DNA of 64,000 nucleotides from Aquimarina amphilecti (GCF_900109375.1 NZ_FOAB01000002.1:620001-684000); one strand, 5' to 3'. Numbered from the stretch's first letter, positions 46,732 through 55,590 are shown. Numbers and translations are program-made. Notes: generated by a model from the letters alone, not told the origin.

Positions 46732-46739
46732 CAAAAATA
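46732..46739 (-). promoter_or_regulatory. -7 promoter element for the TPR-CHAT gene
   Basis: On the minus strand this reads TATTTTTG, a full TAnnTTTG match. It lies about 130 nt before the start codon and overlaps one end of the 22-bp palindrome. Confidence 0.45.
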
Positions 46740-46756
46740 GATAACGTTATCTATTT
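46735..46756. promoter_or_regulatory. perfect 22-bp palindrome, probable operator
   Basis: AAATAGATAAC followed by its exact reverse complement GTTATCTATTT, centred at 46745/46746. It lies in the divergent spacer between the sigma-factor and TPR-CHAT genes. It overlaps the predicted minus-strand -7 box and lies just upstream of the plus-strand promoter. Symmetry and position suit a homodimeric regulator; the protein that binds it is unknown. Confidence 0.55.
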
Positions 46757-46782
46757 ATTTATAGCAAAGAAGGCAAAAATGT

Positions 46783-46790
46783 TACTTTTG
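46783..46790 (+). promoter_or_regulatory. -7 promoter element for the sigma-factor operon
   Basis: TACTTTTG matches TAnnTTTG. It is 57 nt before the sigma-factor ATG at 46848, with the 22-bp palindrome 26 nt upstream. Confidence 0.55.
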
Positions 46791-46847
46791 TCAAGAAAAT
46801 AAATTCACAATAAAAGGTAACAGATTACTGTTTGATGACATTAACCT

Positions 46848-47429
46848 ATGAGTATTAATGAAGAACGAAAAATTTTAGAAGGAATTGCAGCAGGAGATGC
46901 TAAGGTTATAAAGTCTTTTTACAAGGATAATTATAACTATATAAAAGGGTATATCCTCAAAAATTCTGGAGATGATGTAGATGTAGAAGATGTGTTTCAG
47001 GATGCGATGATAGTTATTTATCAAAAACTTAAATCAGGTACCTTAGAGATGAATGTTTCAATACGCACATATCTTTATGCGGTATGTAAGAATATTTGGA
47101 GAAGTAGGTTACGGAAGAATAAAAAAATAATTATTGATAATGATGCAATAGAAGCTAATGAGGAGATAGAAGCGTCTATAGCAGAGGAAATAGAAAATAA
47201 AGAGCGTGAACATGTGTACAGGAAATATTTTCTTAAATTAAGTGATACTTGTAAAGATTTATTAAATCTGGTTTTCGACGGGAATAGTATGAAAGAGATT
47301 GCAAATATCACAGGGTATTCTGAAGGATATACAAGAAAGAAGAAATTTGAATGTAAAAAATCACTTCTTGAAAAAATAGAAAAGGATCCCATGTATAAGG
47401 AGTTAAAGATAACTTCGTTAAAAGAATAA
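46848..47429 (+). CDS. RNA polymerase sigma factor, ECF-like sigma-70 family
   Basis: 193-residue sigma factor. Region 2 shows DVEDVFQDAMIVIYQKLKSG and IRTYLYAVCKNIWRSRLRKNKK (about 40-95). An acidic linker follows, and then region 4 with a helix-turn-helix, LVFDGNSMKEIANITGYSEGYTRKKKFECKKSL (about 142-173). It is of the Bacteroidota type with a large acidic linker (EANEEIEASIAEEIENKE). The membrane protein with anti-sigma-like layout begins 5 nt after its stop, so they form one operon; the TPR-CHAT gene is divergent. It probably directs a small regulon that includes one of these promoters. Confidence 0.93.
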   Translation: MSINEERKILEGIAAGDAKVIKSFYKDNYNYIKGYILKNSGDDVDVEDVFQDAMIVIYQKLKSGTLEMNVSIRTYLYAVCKNIWRSRLRKNKKIIIDNDAIEANEEIEASIAEEIENKEREHVYRKYFLKLSDTCKDLLNLVFDGNSMKEIANITGYSEGYTRKKKFECKKSLLEKIEKDPMYKELKITSLKE

Positions 47430-47433
47430 TGGT

Positions 47434-48171
47434 ATGGAAAGGACTGAGGAATTATTTGAAAAAATAGAAAGATATTTAGATAAAACATTATCCGAAGAAG
47501 TGACAATTGCCTTTGAAAAAGAAATGTCTACTAATCCAGAACTTAAACTCGAAGTAGATAAACATCGAGAATTGCATAATGTTCTGAGTAATAAAGATGT
47601 GTTAGATTTTAAAGAGAAATTACAAAAAATTGGTGAAGAAGTAAAGAAGGAAAAATTAGAAGAAACTAAAACATCATTTTTTCCATATTTAAAAATTGCG
47701 GCTTCTGTAGTTATTCTTATTGGAGCAGGAACTTTGTTGTGGAATACTTTTAACTCGTCTAATGATTTTTCTAACCTATATACTTCCTATTATGAGTTAT
47801 ATCCAGTAGAAGATGTTACAAGAGGTGATGTTTTAGATCAATTGGATATTGTTATGAAGAATTATGCTCAAGGTAATCACGATAAAGTTATTACAGAACT
47901 AGAAGAAAACGCCTCTTTAGTTTCTTCGGAGCAATTAGAACTGTATTTAGGTAATAGTTACCTCCAGGTAGGTAAGGAAAAAAAAGCATTATTACAGTTT
48001 GAAAAAATAAATGATAATAGTCAATACTATGAAGATGCTAATTGGTATCAAGCACTAACATATCTTAAGTTAGGAGAAACAAATACTTCTTTAGAAATCT
48101 TAGAGAGAATTATTCGATTTGACGGGATTTATAAGGAAAAAGCCATACAGCTGAAAGAAGATTTAGAATAA
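47434..48171 (+). CDS. one-pass membrane protein with extracytoplasmic TPRs, putative anti-sigma factor
   Basis: 245 residues. The cytoplasmic N-terminus (1-80) is helical and charged, starts like Bacteroidota anti-sigma proteins (ELFEKIERYLDKTLSEEVTIAFEKEM, i.e. IxxYLxxxLsxee) and lacks a zinc HxxxCxxC motif. One membrane span covers about 84-104. The outer part has two to three TPR-like repeats (about 150-240, e.g. LELYLGNSYLQVGKEKKALLQFEKI). Directly cotranscribed with the sigma factor (5-nt gap). Sequestering that sigma factor is inference. Its TPR part could interact with the TPR-CHAT protein. Confidence 0.78.
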   Translation: MERTEELFEKIERYLDKTLSEEVTIAFEKEMSTNPELKLEVDKHRELHNVLSNKDVLDFKEKLQKIGEEVKKEKLEETKTSFFPYLKIAASVVILIGAGTLLWNTFNSSNDFSNLYTSYYELYPVEDVTRGDVLDQLDIVMKNYAQGNHDKVITELEENASLVSSEQLELYLGNSYLQVGKEKKALLQFEKINDNSQYYEDANWYQALTYLKLGETNTSLEILERIIRFDGIYKEKAIQLKEDLE

Positions 48172-48234
48172 TAATAGTAAAACTAGTTCATAACGATTTC
48201 TTAATTATTCATAGTAGTATATAATCCATATTTC

Positions 48235-48242
48235 TATCTTTG
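48235..48242 (+). promoter_or_regulatory. -7 promoter element for tyrS
   Basis: TATCTTTG matches TAnnTTTG, 25 nt before the tyrS ATG at 48267. It rules out the upstream TTG at 48240 as a start. Confidence 0.6.
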
Positions 48243-48266
48243 CCGGATAAATTGAATACTACTAAA

Positions 48267-49562
48267 ATGGCCGTAAATTTTATAGAAGAACTGCGCTGGA
48301 GAGGAATGTTGCATGATGCCATGCCTGGAACAGAAGAATACCTAATGGAACAGATGAGAGCTGCATATGTTGGGTTTGATCCAACTGCAGATTCTTTACA
48401 TATAGGTAATTTAGTTCCGATCATGTTATTAGCACATTATCAGAGAGCAGGTCATAAACCTTTTGCTTTAGTTGGAGGTGCTACGGGAATGATTGGAGAC
48501 CCTTCTGGCAAATCAGCTGAACGTAACCTTTTAGACGAAAAGACATTACGTCATAATCAAGATTCAATAAAATCACAATTAGCACAGTTTTTAGACTTTG
48601 AAAGTAATGCTAAAAATGCTGCAGTTTTAGTGAATAACTATGATTGGATGAAAGATTTTTCATTCCTTGATTTTATTAGAGATGTTGGTAAGCATATTAC
48701 AGTAAACTATATGATGGCAAAGGATTCTGTAAAGAATAGAATTTCTGCAGAATCTTCAGATGGAATGTCTTTTACTGAATTTACATATCAATTGGTACAA
48801 GGATATGACTTCCTGCATTTATATAAAGAACATGATTGTACACTTCAGATGGGAGGTAGTGATCAGTGGGGAAATATAACTACTGGAACTGAGCTTATAA
48901 GACGGATTGGTGGAGGGAAAGGATATGCTTTAACTTGCCCATTAATTACTAAATCAGATGGATCTAAGTTTGGTAAATCCGAAGGTGGAAATGTATGGTT
49001 AGATGCAAAAAGAACATCGCCTTATAAATTCTATCAATATTGGTTGAATACAAGTGATGAGGATGCTGAGAAGTATATTAAGATTTTTACATTTTTGACA
49101 AAAGAGGAAATCGAAAGTTTGATTTCTGAACATGCTGAGGTACCGCATCAAAGAATTCTTCAGAAAAAATTAGCTGACGAAATTACCATTATGGTGCATT
49201 CTCAGGAAGATCTTGATAATGCTATTAAAGCATCTAATATCCTTTTTGGTAAATCCACTTCTGAAGATTTAAAGGGATTGGATGAGGCTGCGTTTTTAGA
49301 TGTTTTTGAAGGAGTTCCTCAAAAAGAACTTTCTAAAGATCTTATCAAAGACGGATTAGATATAATTGGTGCACTAGCGGAACATACTGGATTTTTAAAA
49401 TCTAACGGAGAGGCAAGAAGAGCACTTAAAGAAAATTCTATTTCTGTAAATAAGGAAAAGATTAAGGAGGGATATTCAATAACTTCTAGTGATTTGATCA
49501 ATAATAAATTTGTTTTATTACAAAGAGGGAAGAAAAACTATTTTGTGATTAGAGCTGTATAG
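48267..49562 (+). CDS. tyrS: tyrosyl-tRNA synthetase
   Basis: 431-residue class I synthetase. The HIGH-type motif lies in [14 protein letters not shown] and the KMSKS-equivalent loop in [27 protein letters not shown] and [11 protein letters not shown] form the tyrosine pocket. The C-terminal S4-like RNA-binding domain ends the protein ([19 protein letters not shown]). I chose the ATG at 48267 because an upstream TTG would lie over the promoter. No operon partners. Confidence 0.98.
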   Translation: MAVNFIEELRWRGMLHDAMPGTEEYLMEQMRAAYVGFDPTADSLHIGNLVPIMLLAHYQRAGHKPFALVGGATGMIGDPSGKSAERNLLDEKTLRHNQDSIKSQLAQFLDFESNAKNAAVLVNNYDWMKDFSFLDFIRDVGKHITVNYMMAKDSVKNRISAESSDGMSFTEFTYQLVQGYDFLHLYKEHDCTLQMGGSDQWGNITTGTELIRRIGGGKGYALTCPLITKSDGSKFGKSEGGNVWLDAKRTSPYKFYQYWLNTSDEDAEKYIKIFTFLTKEEIESLISEHAEVPHQRILQKKLADEITIMVHSQEDLDNAIKASNILFGKSTSEDLKGLDEAAFLDVFEGVPQKELSKDLIKDGLDIIGALAEHTGFLKSNGEARRALKENSISVNKEKIKEGYSITSSDLINNKFVLLQRGKKNYFVIRAV

Positions 49563-49631
49563 CTTGTTTTATTCAATAAATTTAAGTTATCCTATTACAG
49601 CAAAGAATTCTATCATTAAATAGTATAAAAA

Positions 49632-49668
49632 ACAAAGCCTACCAGAATTTCTTCTTAGTAGGCTTTGT
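49632..49668 (-). terminator. intrinsic terminator of the YHS gene
   Basis: An 11-bp stem, ACAAAGCCTAC (49632-49642) with GTAGGCTTTGT (49658-49668). On the minus strand it is followed by TTTTTT. On the plus strand no T-run follows, so it belongs to the gene to its right. Confidence 0.75.
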
Positions 49669-49728
49669 CAACTAACCAATCAATTATTGAAAAAAACTTA
49701 ACGATCTATATTTTATCGATTTTCTCGA

Positions 49729-50178
49729 TTATTTTTTTGTTTTTATTTTTTGCCAATTCACATCAGCTTTCTCTTTTAATGCAGTAGCACCTTCTTCATT
49801 CCATTTTGTCAATGTATTTATTCCCCAGGAATTATAGAATAAGAATAATTTACCATCTCTAATTTCATATGTTTCAGGGTCAATGTCTACTTTTTCTGCT
49901 TTCGCTCCTATTGCATAAGCACAATAACCGCCATATTGTGGTATATACTTTTCTGGATTATTTTTAAATTTTTCCAGATTAGATTGACTTATGAATTTAT
50001 ATTTTGCATTGTCATGGGTTGTAGTATACTTACTATCACCTTTTTTTGCTTTATTATTAAAATATTCAGTAACATCATATCCTTCAGCGACAAATCCTTT
50101 TTTTACATTGTAATCCACTTGCTGTGCTGAGACCGTTGTGACTAATCCTAAAACCAATAAGATTATGAACTTTTTCAT
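49729..50178 (-). CDS. secreted YHS-domain protein
   Basis: 149 residues from the ATG at 50178 (a TTG three codons earlier is disfavoured). Signal peptide (1-18, VTTVSAQ) and then a YHS-like core with GYDVTEYF, KYKFISQSNLEKFKNNPEKYIPQYGGYCAYAIG. The family is thought to bind metals or participate in periplasmic copper/haem handling, but the function of this secreted form is not established. No metal transporter is adjacent. Confidence 0.85.
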   Translation of the reverse strand: MKKFIILLVLGLVTTVSAQQVDYNVKKGFVAEGYDVTEYFNNKAKKGDSKYTTTHDNAKYKFISQSNLEKFKNNPEKYIPQYGGYCAYAIGAKAEKVDIDPETYEIRDGKLFLFYNSWGINTLTKWNEEGATALKEKADVNWQKIKTKK

Positions 50179-50418
50179 TTTATGCAATGTTTTTTTGTTG
50201 TTACATCCATTCAGTCGTTAAAAAAACAGAACATTACAATTTTAACATAATTATAAGTTTTTTAGCTTAATTGAATACAGGTTTAATATATTCTTAGTCT
50301 AAAGTTTCTTACACTTATAAATACGTTTCGGAAATATGAAAGTTGCATAAAAACAAAAGTTTTTCAGAAATTATCCTTCGTAAGCTTTTAAATAAATGAT
50401 ATATAAAAAGTAATGAGA

Positions 50419-51399
50419 TTATAGCGCCATCAAATTACAACCTCTGATATCACTATTATCGAATCTACCAAGAATTTCGAAACTACCATCATCATAGGTT
50501 TTTCCAAGATCTTGTGTTGCGATAAATGAGCAAGAATTTATATTAGCTAAGTCAATAATATTGATTCCTCCTGTTTTGTTGGTTTCAAGATAGGTTAATG
50601 CATCTTCTGTATCACGAGTAGAGATTTTCATCCAAGGAGGACAATAGAAAATACCATTACCTTTAGAATATGCTTGAGATAGCAATTCTGTCATGCCGTA
50701 TTCACTATGGATTTCCGAAATACCAAATCCTTTTTTTAGAATTTGATGCAGTTCTTCACGGATTATCTCTTTTCGCCTACCTTTCATTCCACCCGTTTCC
50801 ATAACGATGGTATCTTTGTTTAGTTGAATACTGTTATTTTCGATTAGATCTAATAGGGCAAAAGAGACGCCAATAAGTATAATTTTTTTACGCTCTTTAG
50901 TAAGATGTTTTAGGGTCTCTATTAGTTTTGTTGTTTCATCAAGATAAAACCCACTATTTGATTGTTTACTGTCTTTGATTAACTTATCTGCCATATATAC
51001 TAGAGAAGAGTTTTCGCGCTCTAGATATGATGGCAGTAGTGCTAGTATCGTATAGTCTTCTATATTTCCATAGAAATGTTGAAATCCTTTGAAGAAGCTG
51101 TTTTCATAAATATCTAAATTAGTAATATAGTGTTTGCTAGTAATACTGCCGGTGGTTCCACTGCTTGTAAAAACTTGTTGAATATTAGAAGATGAGCTAA
51201 CAATTTTTTCCTGTTTAAAGAACTGTACTGGGAGGAAGGGGATTTCTTTAATTTTAGTAACAGCGCTTTTAGTAACTCCAAGAAGATTGCAAAAACGTTG
51301 ATACACTTTACAATTAATGTACTGATGTTGAAATACTCTTATTGCCATTTTTTCAAAATCTGTATTATTTTGAATCGTAAAAATTGTCTCAGAGAGCAT
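50419..51399 (-). CDS. LuxE/PaaK-like acyl-adenylating protein
   Basis: 326-residue adenylate-forming enzyme related to the acyl-protein synthetase LuxE. The N-terminus has IPFLPVQFFK and the ATP-binding loop TSSGTTGSITSKHYI (about 95-110). METGGMKGRRKEI and the C-terminal SEYGMTELLSQAYSKGNGIFYCPPWMKI follow. No luxC/luxD/luxAB genes are near, so it is not a bioluminescence operon; it probably activates a carboxylic acid for envelope or secondary metabolism. Orphan gene. Confidence 0.85.
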   Translation of the reverse strand: MLSETIFTIQNNTDFEKMAIRVFQHQYINCKVYQRFCNLLGVTKSAVTKIKEIPFLPVQFFKQEKIVSSSSNIQQVFTSSGTTGSITSKHYITNLDIYENSFFKGFQHFYGNIEDYTILALLPSYLERENSSLVYMADKLIKDSKQSNSGFYLDETTKLIETLKHLTKERKKIILIGVSFALLDLIENNSIQLNKDTIVMETGGMKGRRKEIIREELHQILKKGFGISEIHSEYGMTELLSQAYSKGNGIFYCPPWMKISTRDTEDALTYLETNKTGGINIIDLANINSCSFIATQDLGKTYDDGSFEILGRFDNSDIRGCNLMAL

Positions 51400-51426
51400 A
51401 TAGAACGTTATGGAGGTTGTTTAGAG

Positions 51427-51434
51427 CAAAGGTA
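51427..51434 (-). promoter_or_regulatory. -7 promoter element for the LuxE-like gene
   Basis: On the minus strand this reads TACCTTTG, a match to TAnnTTTG, 28 nt before the start at 51399. It directly abuts the terminator of the preceding minus-strand gene. Confidence 0.5.
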
Positions 51435-51463
51435 TAAAAAAACACCCTACATAAATAGGATGT
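51433..51463 (-). terminator. intrinsic terminator after the mini sorting-domain gene
   Basis: On the minus strand, ACATCCTA pairs with TAGGGTGT (8-bp stem, one wobble) and is followed by TTTTTTTAT. The next minus-strand promoter starts right after it. Confidence 0.7.
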
Positions 51464-51525
51464 CTGTATGTTGTAAAATATGGTTTAACCAATATTTTTT
51501 AGTTACCTAAAATAAAAAGACAATA

Positions 51526-51855
51526 TTATTGTCGGATTAGTTTTTTAGAAAAATCTTCTTCTCCGATTTTAATTTTTAAAACATAAACTCCAGGAGGTAA
51601 TGAAGAAATATCTAATTGTTCTTTAGTTGTAATTACCTTAAATAATACAGTTCTACCTAAAACACTAAAAACTCTACAGGTCATTGATTTTCCTGACTTA
51701 GAAGTAATATTAAGAATGTTTCCAGAAACCGGATTTGGGAATACTTGAACTTCTTCTTGATCGTTTGTTTTTATAGTTGATTGTGCACTAGCTCCTGTAG
51801 AAAAGGAGAGTACAAAAACACCAGTAAGTATGAGTAATAAGTAGATTTTTTTCAT
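51526..51855 (-). CDS. mini secreted protein made almost only of a type IX sorting domain
   Basis: 109 residues: signal peptide (about 1-24, GASAQ) followed by a short linker and a complete type IX secretion C-terminal sorting domain of type A (VFPNPVSGNILNI ... CRVFSVLGRTVLF ... LDISSLPPGVYVLKIKIGEEDFSKKLIRQ). There is no cargo domain. This is unusual: most such proteins carry a large passenger. It may be a remnant, a decoy or a small anchor-like peptide. Neighbours give no hint. The start is the ATG at 51855 with a normal lysine-rich n-region. Confidence 0.85.
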   Translation of the reverse strand: MKKIYLLLILTGVFVLSFSTGASAQSTIKTNDQEEVQVFPNPVSGNILNITSKSGKSMTCRVFSVLGRTVLFKVITTKEQLDISSLPPGVYVLKIKIGEEDFSKKLIRQ

Positions 51856-52159
51856 AAAACTTTATTTTGGGACTATAAAAGTACAATATTTTATTAATAA
51901 TTGAGTTAGGGTTGTCATTTTTAAATGTTAAATCTCTACAAAAAAACGATTTTATTACCATAATTACGGTAATCCCTTTTTTAATTACCGGTTTTGGTTT
52001 TTGCAGTTTCATAAAAAAAGCAGATATTTGTTTATTATGAAGTTATAAGGAATTATGTACGACTTTTTGGAAATATCGGTCTCGGTATTATTTAGCTAGA
52101 GAATTCTTCTTAAGCTAGTTTCCAATTATTTCTTTTTTTTAAACGTAATTCTTTTATTT
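51856..52159. other. intergenic stretch between the mini sorting-domain gene and the MATE gene
   Basis: AT-rich. The only structure I see is a short inverted repeat, CGGTAAT (51967-51973) with ATTACCG (51984-51990). No gene, tRNA or convincing promoter box was recognised. Confidence 0.4.
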
Positions 52160-53566
52160 ATGACACAAAATAAACTTACCCTCAGTAGACTTTTTTCCTA
52201 TTTTAAATTAGCCGTTAGCGGCAAAGAACAACAATTTACATCCGGCAGTATTCGCAAGGCTGTTTTTATGCTTGCAATTCCTATGATCTTAGAGATGATG
52301 ATGGAATCTATTTTTGCTTTAGTTGATGCGTACTGGGTTTCTAACTTAGGTGCAAATGCAATTGCTACTGTAGGTTTAACAGAATCCGTGATTACTTTAA
52401 TTTATGCCGTGGCAATTGGACTCAGTATGGGTGTTACCGCAATAGTAGCTCGCAGAGTTGGAGAAAAGGATATTGAAGGAGCTTCACAAGCGGCAGTTCA
52501 ATCTATCTTTTTAGGAATTTCTGTAGCTGTAATTATTAGTATAATAGGGATACTTTATCCGAAAGAAATTTTAGCGCTTATGGGCGCTGAGGTAGATTTA
52601 ATAGCTGATGGGTATGGATATACTCAAGTTTTATTAGGCGGGAATATAACGATTATGCTATTGTTTTTGATTAATGCAGTTTTCCGAGGAGCAGGGGATG
52701 CATCAGTCGCTATGAAGGTACTAATAGTTTCCAACCTTTTGAATATCATTCTGGATCCACTTTTTATTTTTGGATTTGGACCAATTCCAGGTTTTGGTGT
52801 TCAAGGTGCTGCCATTGCTACAACAATCGGTAGAGGTAGTGCAGTGGTATTGCAAATGATGATTCTTTTTTTTGGATGGAGTAAAATCAAAGTGACTTAC
52901 AGAGATATCGTGCTTAGGTCTAAAGTAATGATTAATTTAATAAAGGTATCTCTTGGAGGAATTGGTCAATTTATAATCGGTACATCTAGTTGGGTGTTCT
53001 TAATGCGTATCATGGCTGAGTTTGGTAGCGAGGTACTTGCGGGGTATACTATTGCAATCAGAGTATTGATGTTTACATTAATGCCATCATGGGGGATGAG
53101 TAATGCTGCCGCGACATTAGTAGGACAAAACCTAGGAGCAGGTAAACCAGAGAGAGCAGAACAATCAGTCTGGAAAACCGGAAAATACAATGCTTATTTT
53201 ATGATTGTTGTATCTGTACTATATTTAATTTTTGCAGAGGTAATTATCAAAATTTTTAGCAGTGAACCTGAAGTGGTAAAATATGGAGCTTTAAGTTTAC
53301 GAGTAATTGCTGCTGGTTATGTGTTTTATGCGTATGGAATGGTTATTATTCAATCCTTTAATGGCGCTGGAGATACTAAGACACCAACTGTTATTAACTT
53401 TTTTTGTTTTTGGGTATTTCAATTGCCTTTCGCTTATTTGGCCGCAATTGTTTTTGATTGGGGGGCTATGGGAGTTTTCTTGGCAATTACATTTGCAGAG
53501 GTGTTAATAGCAGTTGTAGGAATTATATGGTTTAGAAAAGGAACTTGGAAATCTGTGAAAGTGTAA
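52160..53566 (+). CDS. MATE-family multidrug/toxin exporter
   Basis: 468-residue polytopic inner-membrane transporter with 12 hydrophobic spans in two pseudo-symmetric halves. Segments typical of MatE domains are AIPMILEMMMESIFALVDAYWVSNLGANAIATVGLTE and the second-half GSEVLAGYTIAIRVLMFTLMPSWGMSNAAATLVGQNLGA. Exports drugs or metabolites in exchange for H+ or Na+. The first 30 residues (before GSIRKAVFML) form a longer cytoplasmic N-terminus than usual. Ends before a palindromic terminator. Confidence 0.95.
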   Translation: MTQNKLTLSRLFSYFKLAVSGKEQQFTSGSIRKAVFMLAIPMILEMMMESIFALVDAYWVSNLGANAIATVGLTESVITLIYAVAIGLSMGVTAIVARRVGEKDIEGASQAAVQSIFLGISVAVIISIIGILYPKEILALMGAEVDLIADGYGYTQVLLGGNITIMLLFLINAVFRGAGDASVAMKVLIVSNLLNIILDPLFIFGFGPIPGFGVQGAAIATTIGRGSAVVLQMMILFFGWSKIKVTYRDIVLRSKVMINLIKVSLGGIGQFIIGTSSWVFLMRIMAEFGSEVLAGYTIAIRVLMFTLMPSWGMSNAAATLVGQNLGAGKPERAEQSVWKTGKYNAYFMIVVSVLYLIFAEVIIKIFSSEPEVVKYGALSLRVIAAGYVFYAYGMVIIQSFNGAGDTKTPTVINFFCFWVFQLPFAYLAAIVFDWGAMGVFLAITFAEVLIAVVGIIWFRKGTWKSVKV

Positions 53567-53575
53567 AGTAATAAA

Positions 53576-53604
53576 AAAACACCCTCAAATTTGAGGGTGT
53601 TTTC
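53576..53604. terminator. bidirectional terminator
   Basis: A perfect 28-nt palindrome, AAAACACCCTCAAA with TTTGAGGGTGTTTT, serving the MATE gene and the convergent lipoprotein gene. Confidence 0.88.
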
Positions 53605-53644
53605 TACATAAGTGAGATTTCATCTCTTTCTTTAATAATTTAGT

Positions 53645-55564
53645 TTATAACGAAGTAGCCCAAGCAAAATCTGCTGCTACTGTCGTAGAAGTACTATATG
53701 TTGTAGCTTCTGCGGCATCATTACCATCAGCTTGTAAATTAGAAGCAGGTGCACTATCTCTAAAATCAAACTGAGTATCAAATCCAGTTAAAGAAAGACC
53801 GGTAATAGTTGCTCCAGAGTTATTTTTGATTTGGATCCCTGTACCACCCATAGTAGAAACAGCAGTAAAGTTAACAAGTGTTGGGTTGTTATTTACACCA
53901 TCAGCTTCAATAGCAGTAGAGAAATCAGCGATTGTGATGTTTACGAACGTATTGGTAAGTGTACCGTTCCATCCTTCAGTCCAGTCTACAGCATCATCTT
54001 CAAGGTTTTCTGCATAGAAGTTAGTCATGTTTACAGTTCCTCCGAAGAATTCAACTCCGTCATCAGAACCACCAATAACAGCAACGTTAGTAATTGTAGT
54101 TCCACTACCTACTGCATAAAGAGTTAAACCATTGAACTGAGAATCAGCGTTGATCTGAGCACCTGTGTTTTTAAGAACTAAGTAATTGATAGTACCAGAA
54201 TTATCTGTATCGTTAGTACCACCGTAAACAAGACCACCCACTTCAGCGATAGCATCTACTCCTTCGGTAGTAGTGGCGTCACCACATATAAGTAATCCAC
54301 CCCAAGCTTCACCATCATTTGACTCCATTACTACTGGATCAGCCATTGTTCCCTGGATATCTATAGAAGCTCCTTTTAATACAGCTAAGTAGTTTGCAGT
54401 TCCAGATTCAGAAGTAATTGTAGTTCCTGCTGGAATTGTTAAAGTAGCCCCATTACTTACTAATACAGGTCCACTTATTTCGTATGCTACAGATGCATCA
54501 AGCGTAAGATCGCTAGAAATAGTAGCAGGAAGTACGTTACCAGAACCAGTTCCTGCATCAATTACCCAAGCAAATAAACTAGCATTTGTAGAAGATGTAC
54601 TAAATACAGCGTCAACAGCAGTATCTGCATCAGCTCCGTCAATTTGTAAGTTAGAAGCTGGAGCGCTATCTCTAAAATCGAAAGATGTATCAAATCCAGT
54701 TAAAGTTAAACCGTTGATAGTAGCACCAGAATCATTTTTGATTTGGATTGCAGTTCCTCCAGTAGAAGAGATTGCAGTAAAATTAACAAGTGTTGGGTTA
54801 TTATTTGCACCGTCTGCTTCGATAGCAGTGGAGAAATTTGAGATAGTGTTTAAAACATACCCGTTAGTAAGTGTTCCATTCCAACCTTCTGTCCAGTCTA
54901 CAGCATCATCTTCATTGTTTTGTAGGTATAAGTTACTTACATTTACGGTTCCTCCGAAAAATTCAACACCATCATCAGTACCATTGATGATACCTACGTT
55001 GTCGATAGTAGTTCCAGAACCTACAGCATATAACGTAAGACCATTGAATTGTGAAGTTGTAGTAATTTGTGCACCAGCATCTCTAATGATTAAATAATCA
55101 ATATTTCCAGAACTATCAGTGTTATTATTTCCTCCATAAATAAGACCACCAACTTCCGCTATTGCGTCTGCTCCTTCTGTAGTCGTAGCATCACCACAGA
55201 TTAATAAACCACCCCAAGCTCCTGCTGTACCATTAGAACGCATAATTACTGGATTAGTTGCTGTTCCTTGAATATCAATATCAGCGCCTTTTAATATTGC
55301 TAGGTAATTATCTACTCCTGGTTCTGATACGATTTCAGTACCTGCGGGTATGGTAAGAGTAACTCCTGATGCAACAGTTACAGTTCCTGTAATTGAGTAT
55401 TCAACACTAGCGTCTAATGTAAGATTTTCACTGATAAGACCATTTAATATAGAATCATCAACAGGTGTTATAGGCCCACCATTGTCATCATCACTACCAC
55501 AGGAAACTGAAAGTAACCCTGTGATTAGTGCAAAGCTTAATAATTTACTTAACGTTTTCATCAT
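53645..55564 (-). CDS. surface lipoprotein with two tandem beta-helix units
   Basis: 639 residues. The lipobox cysteine (LLSVSCGSDDDN, Cys22) is followed by Asp-rich residues like a Bacteroidota surface-export signal. The rest is a duplicated unit of about 300 residues (about 40-340 and 345-639). Each has the blocks TLTIPAGTxI, WGGLLICGDATTTEG, EVGGLxYGG, FNGLTLYAVGSGTTI, DDGVEFFGGTV and DDAVDWTEGWNGTLTN, and reads as a parallel beta-helix. Such proteins are often misnamed multidrug transporters; nothing here supports transport by itself. It lies 26 nt after its partner TonB receptor, so the pair is one operon. Binding a polymer or metabolite for the receptor is inference. Confidence 0.85.
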   Translation of the reverse strand: MMKTLSKLLSFALITGLLSVSCGSDDDNGGPITPVDDSILNGLISENLTLDASVEYSITGTVTVASGVTLTIPAGTEIVSEPGVDNYLAILKGADIDIQGTATNPVIMRSNGTAGAWGGLLICGDATTTEGADAIAEVGGLIYGGNNNTDSSGNIDYLIIRDAGAQITTTSQFNGLTLYAVGSGTTIDNVGIINGTDDGVEFFGGTVNVSNLYLQNNEDDAVDWTEGWNGTLTNGYVLNTISNFSTAIEADGANNNPTLVNFTAISSTGGTAIQIKNDSGATINGLTLTGFDTSFDFRDSAPASNLQIDGADADTAVDAVFSTSSTNASLFAWVIDAGTGSGNVLPATISSDLTLDASVAYEISGPVLVSNGATLTIPAGTTITSESGTANYLAVLKGASIDIQGTMADPVVMESNDGEAWGGLLICGDATTTEGVDAIAEVGGLVYGGTNDTDNSGTINYLVLKNTGAQINADSQFNGLTLYAVGSGTTITNVAVIGGSDDGVEFFGGTVNMTNFYAENLEDDAVDWTEGWNGTLTNTFVNITIADFSTAIEADGVNNNPTLVNFTAVSTMGGTGIQIKNNSGATITGLSLTGFDTQFDFRDSAPASNLQADGNDAAEATTYSTSTTVAADFAWATSL

Positions 55565-55590
55565 TGTTTATATTTAATTAAAATAAAGTT

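Noticed and set aside
50419..51399. Bioluminescence operon suggested by the LuxE-like gene
   Set aside because: No luxA, luxB, luxC or luxD homologue is nearby; neighbours are unrelated.
54714..55097. 127-codon plus-strand frame (and several others) inside the duplicated lipoprotein gene
   Set aside because: They recur in both halves because the coding strand is repetitive; no start context or family match.
53645..55564. Multidrug-transporter label for the beta-helix lipoproteins
   Set aside because: No membrane spans and a clear lipobox plus beta-helix repeats; the label used for such proteins in databases is not supported by sequence.
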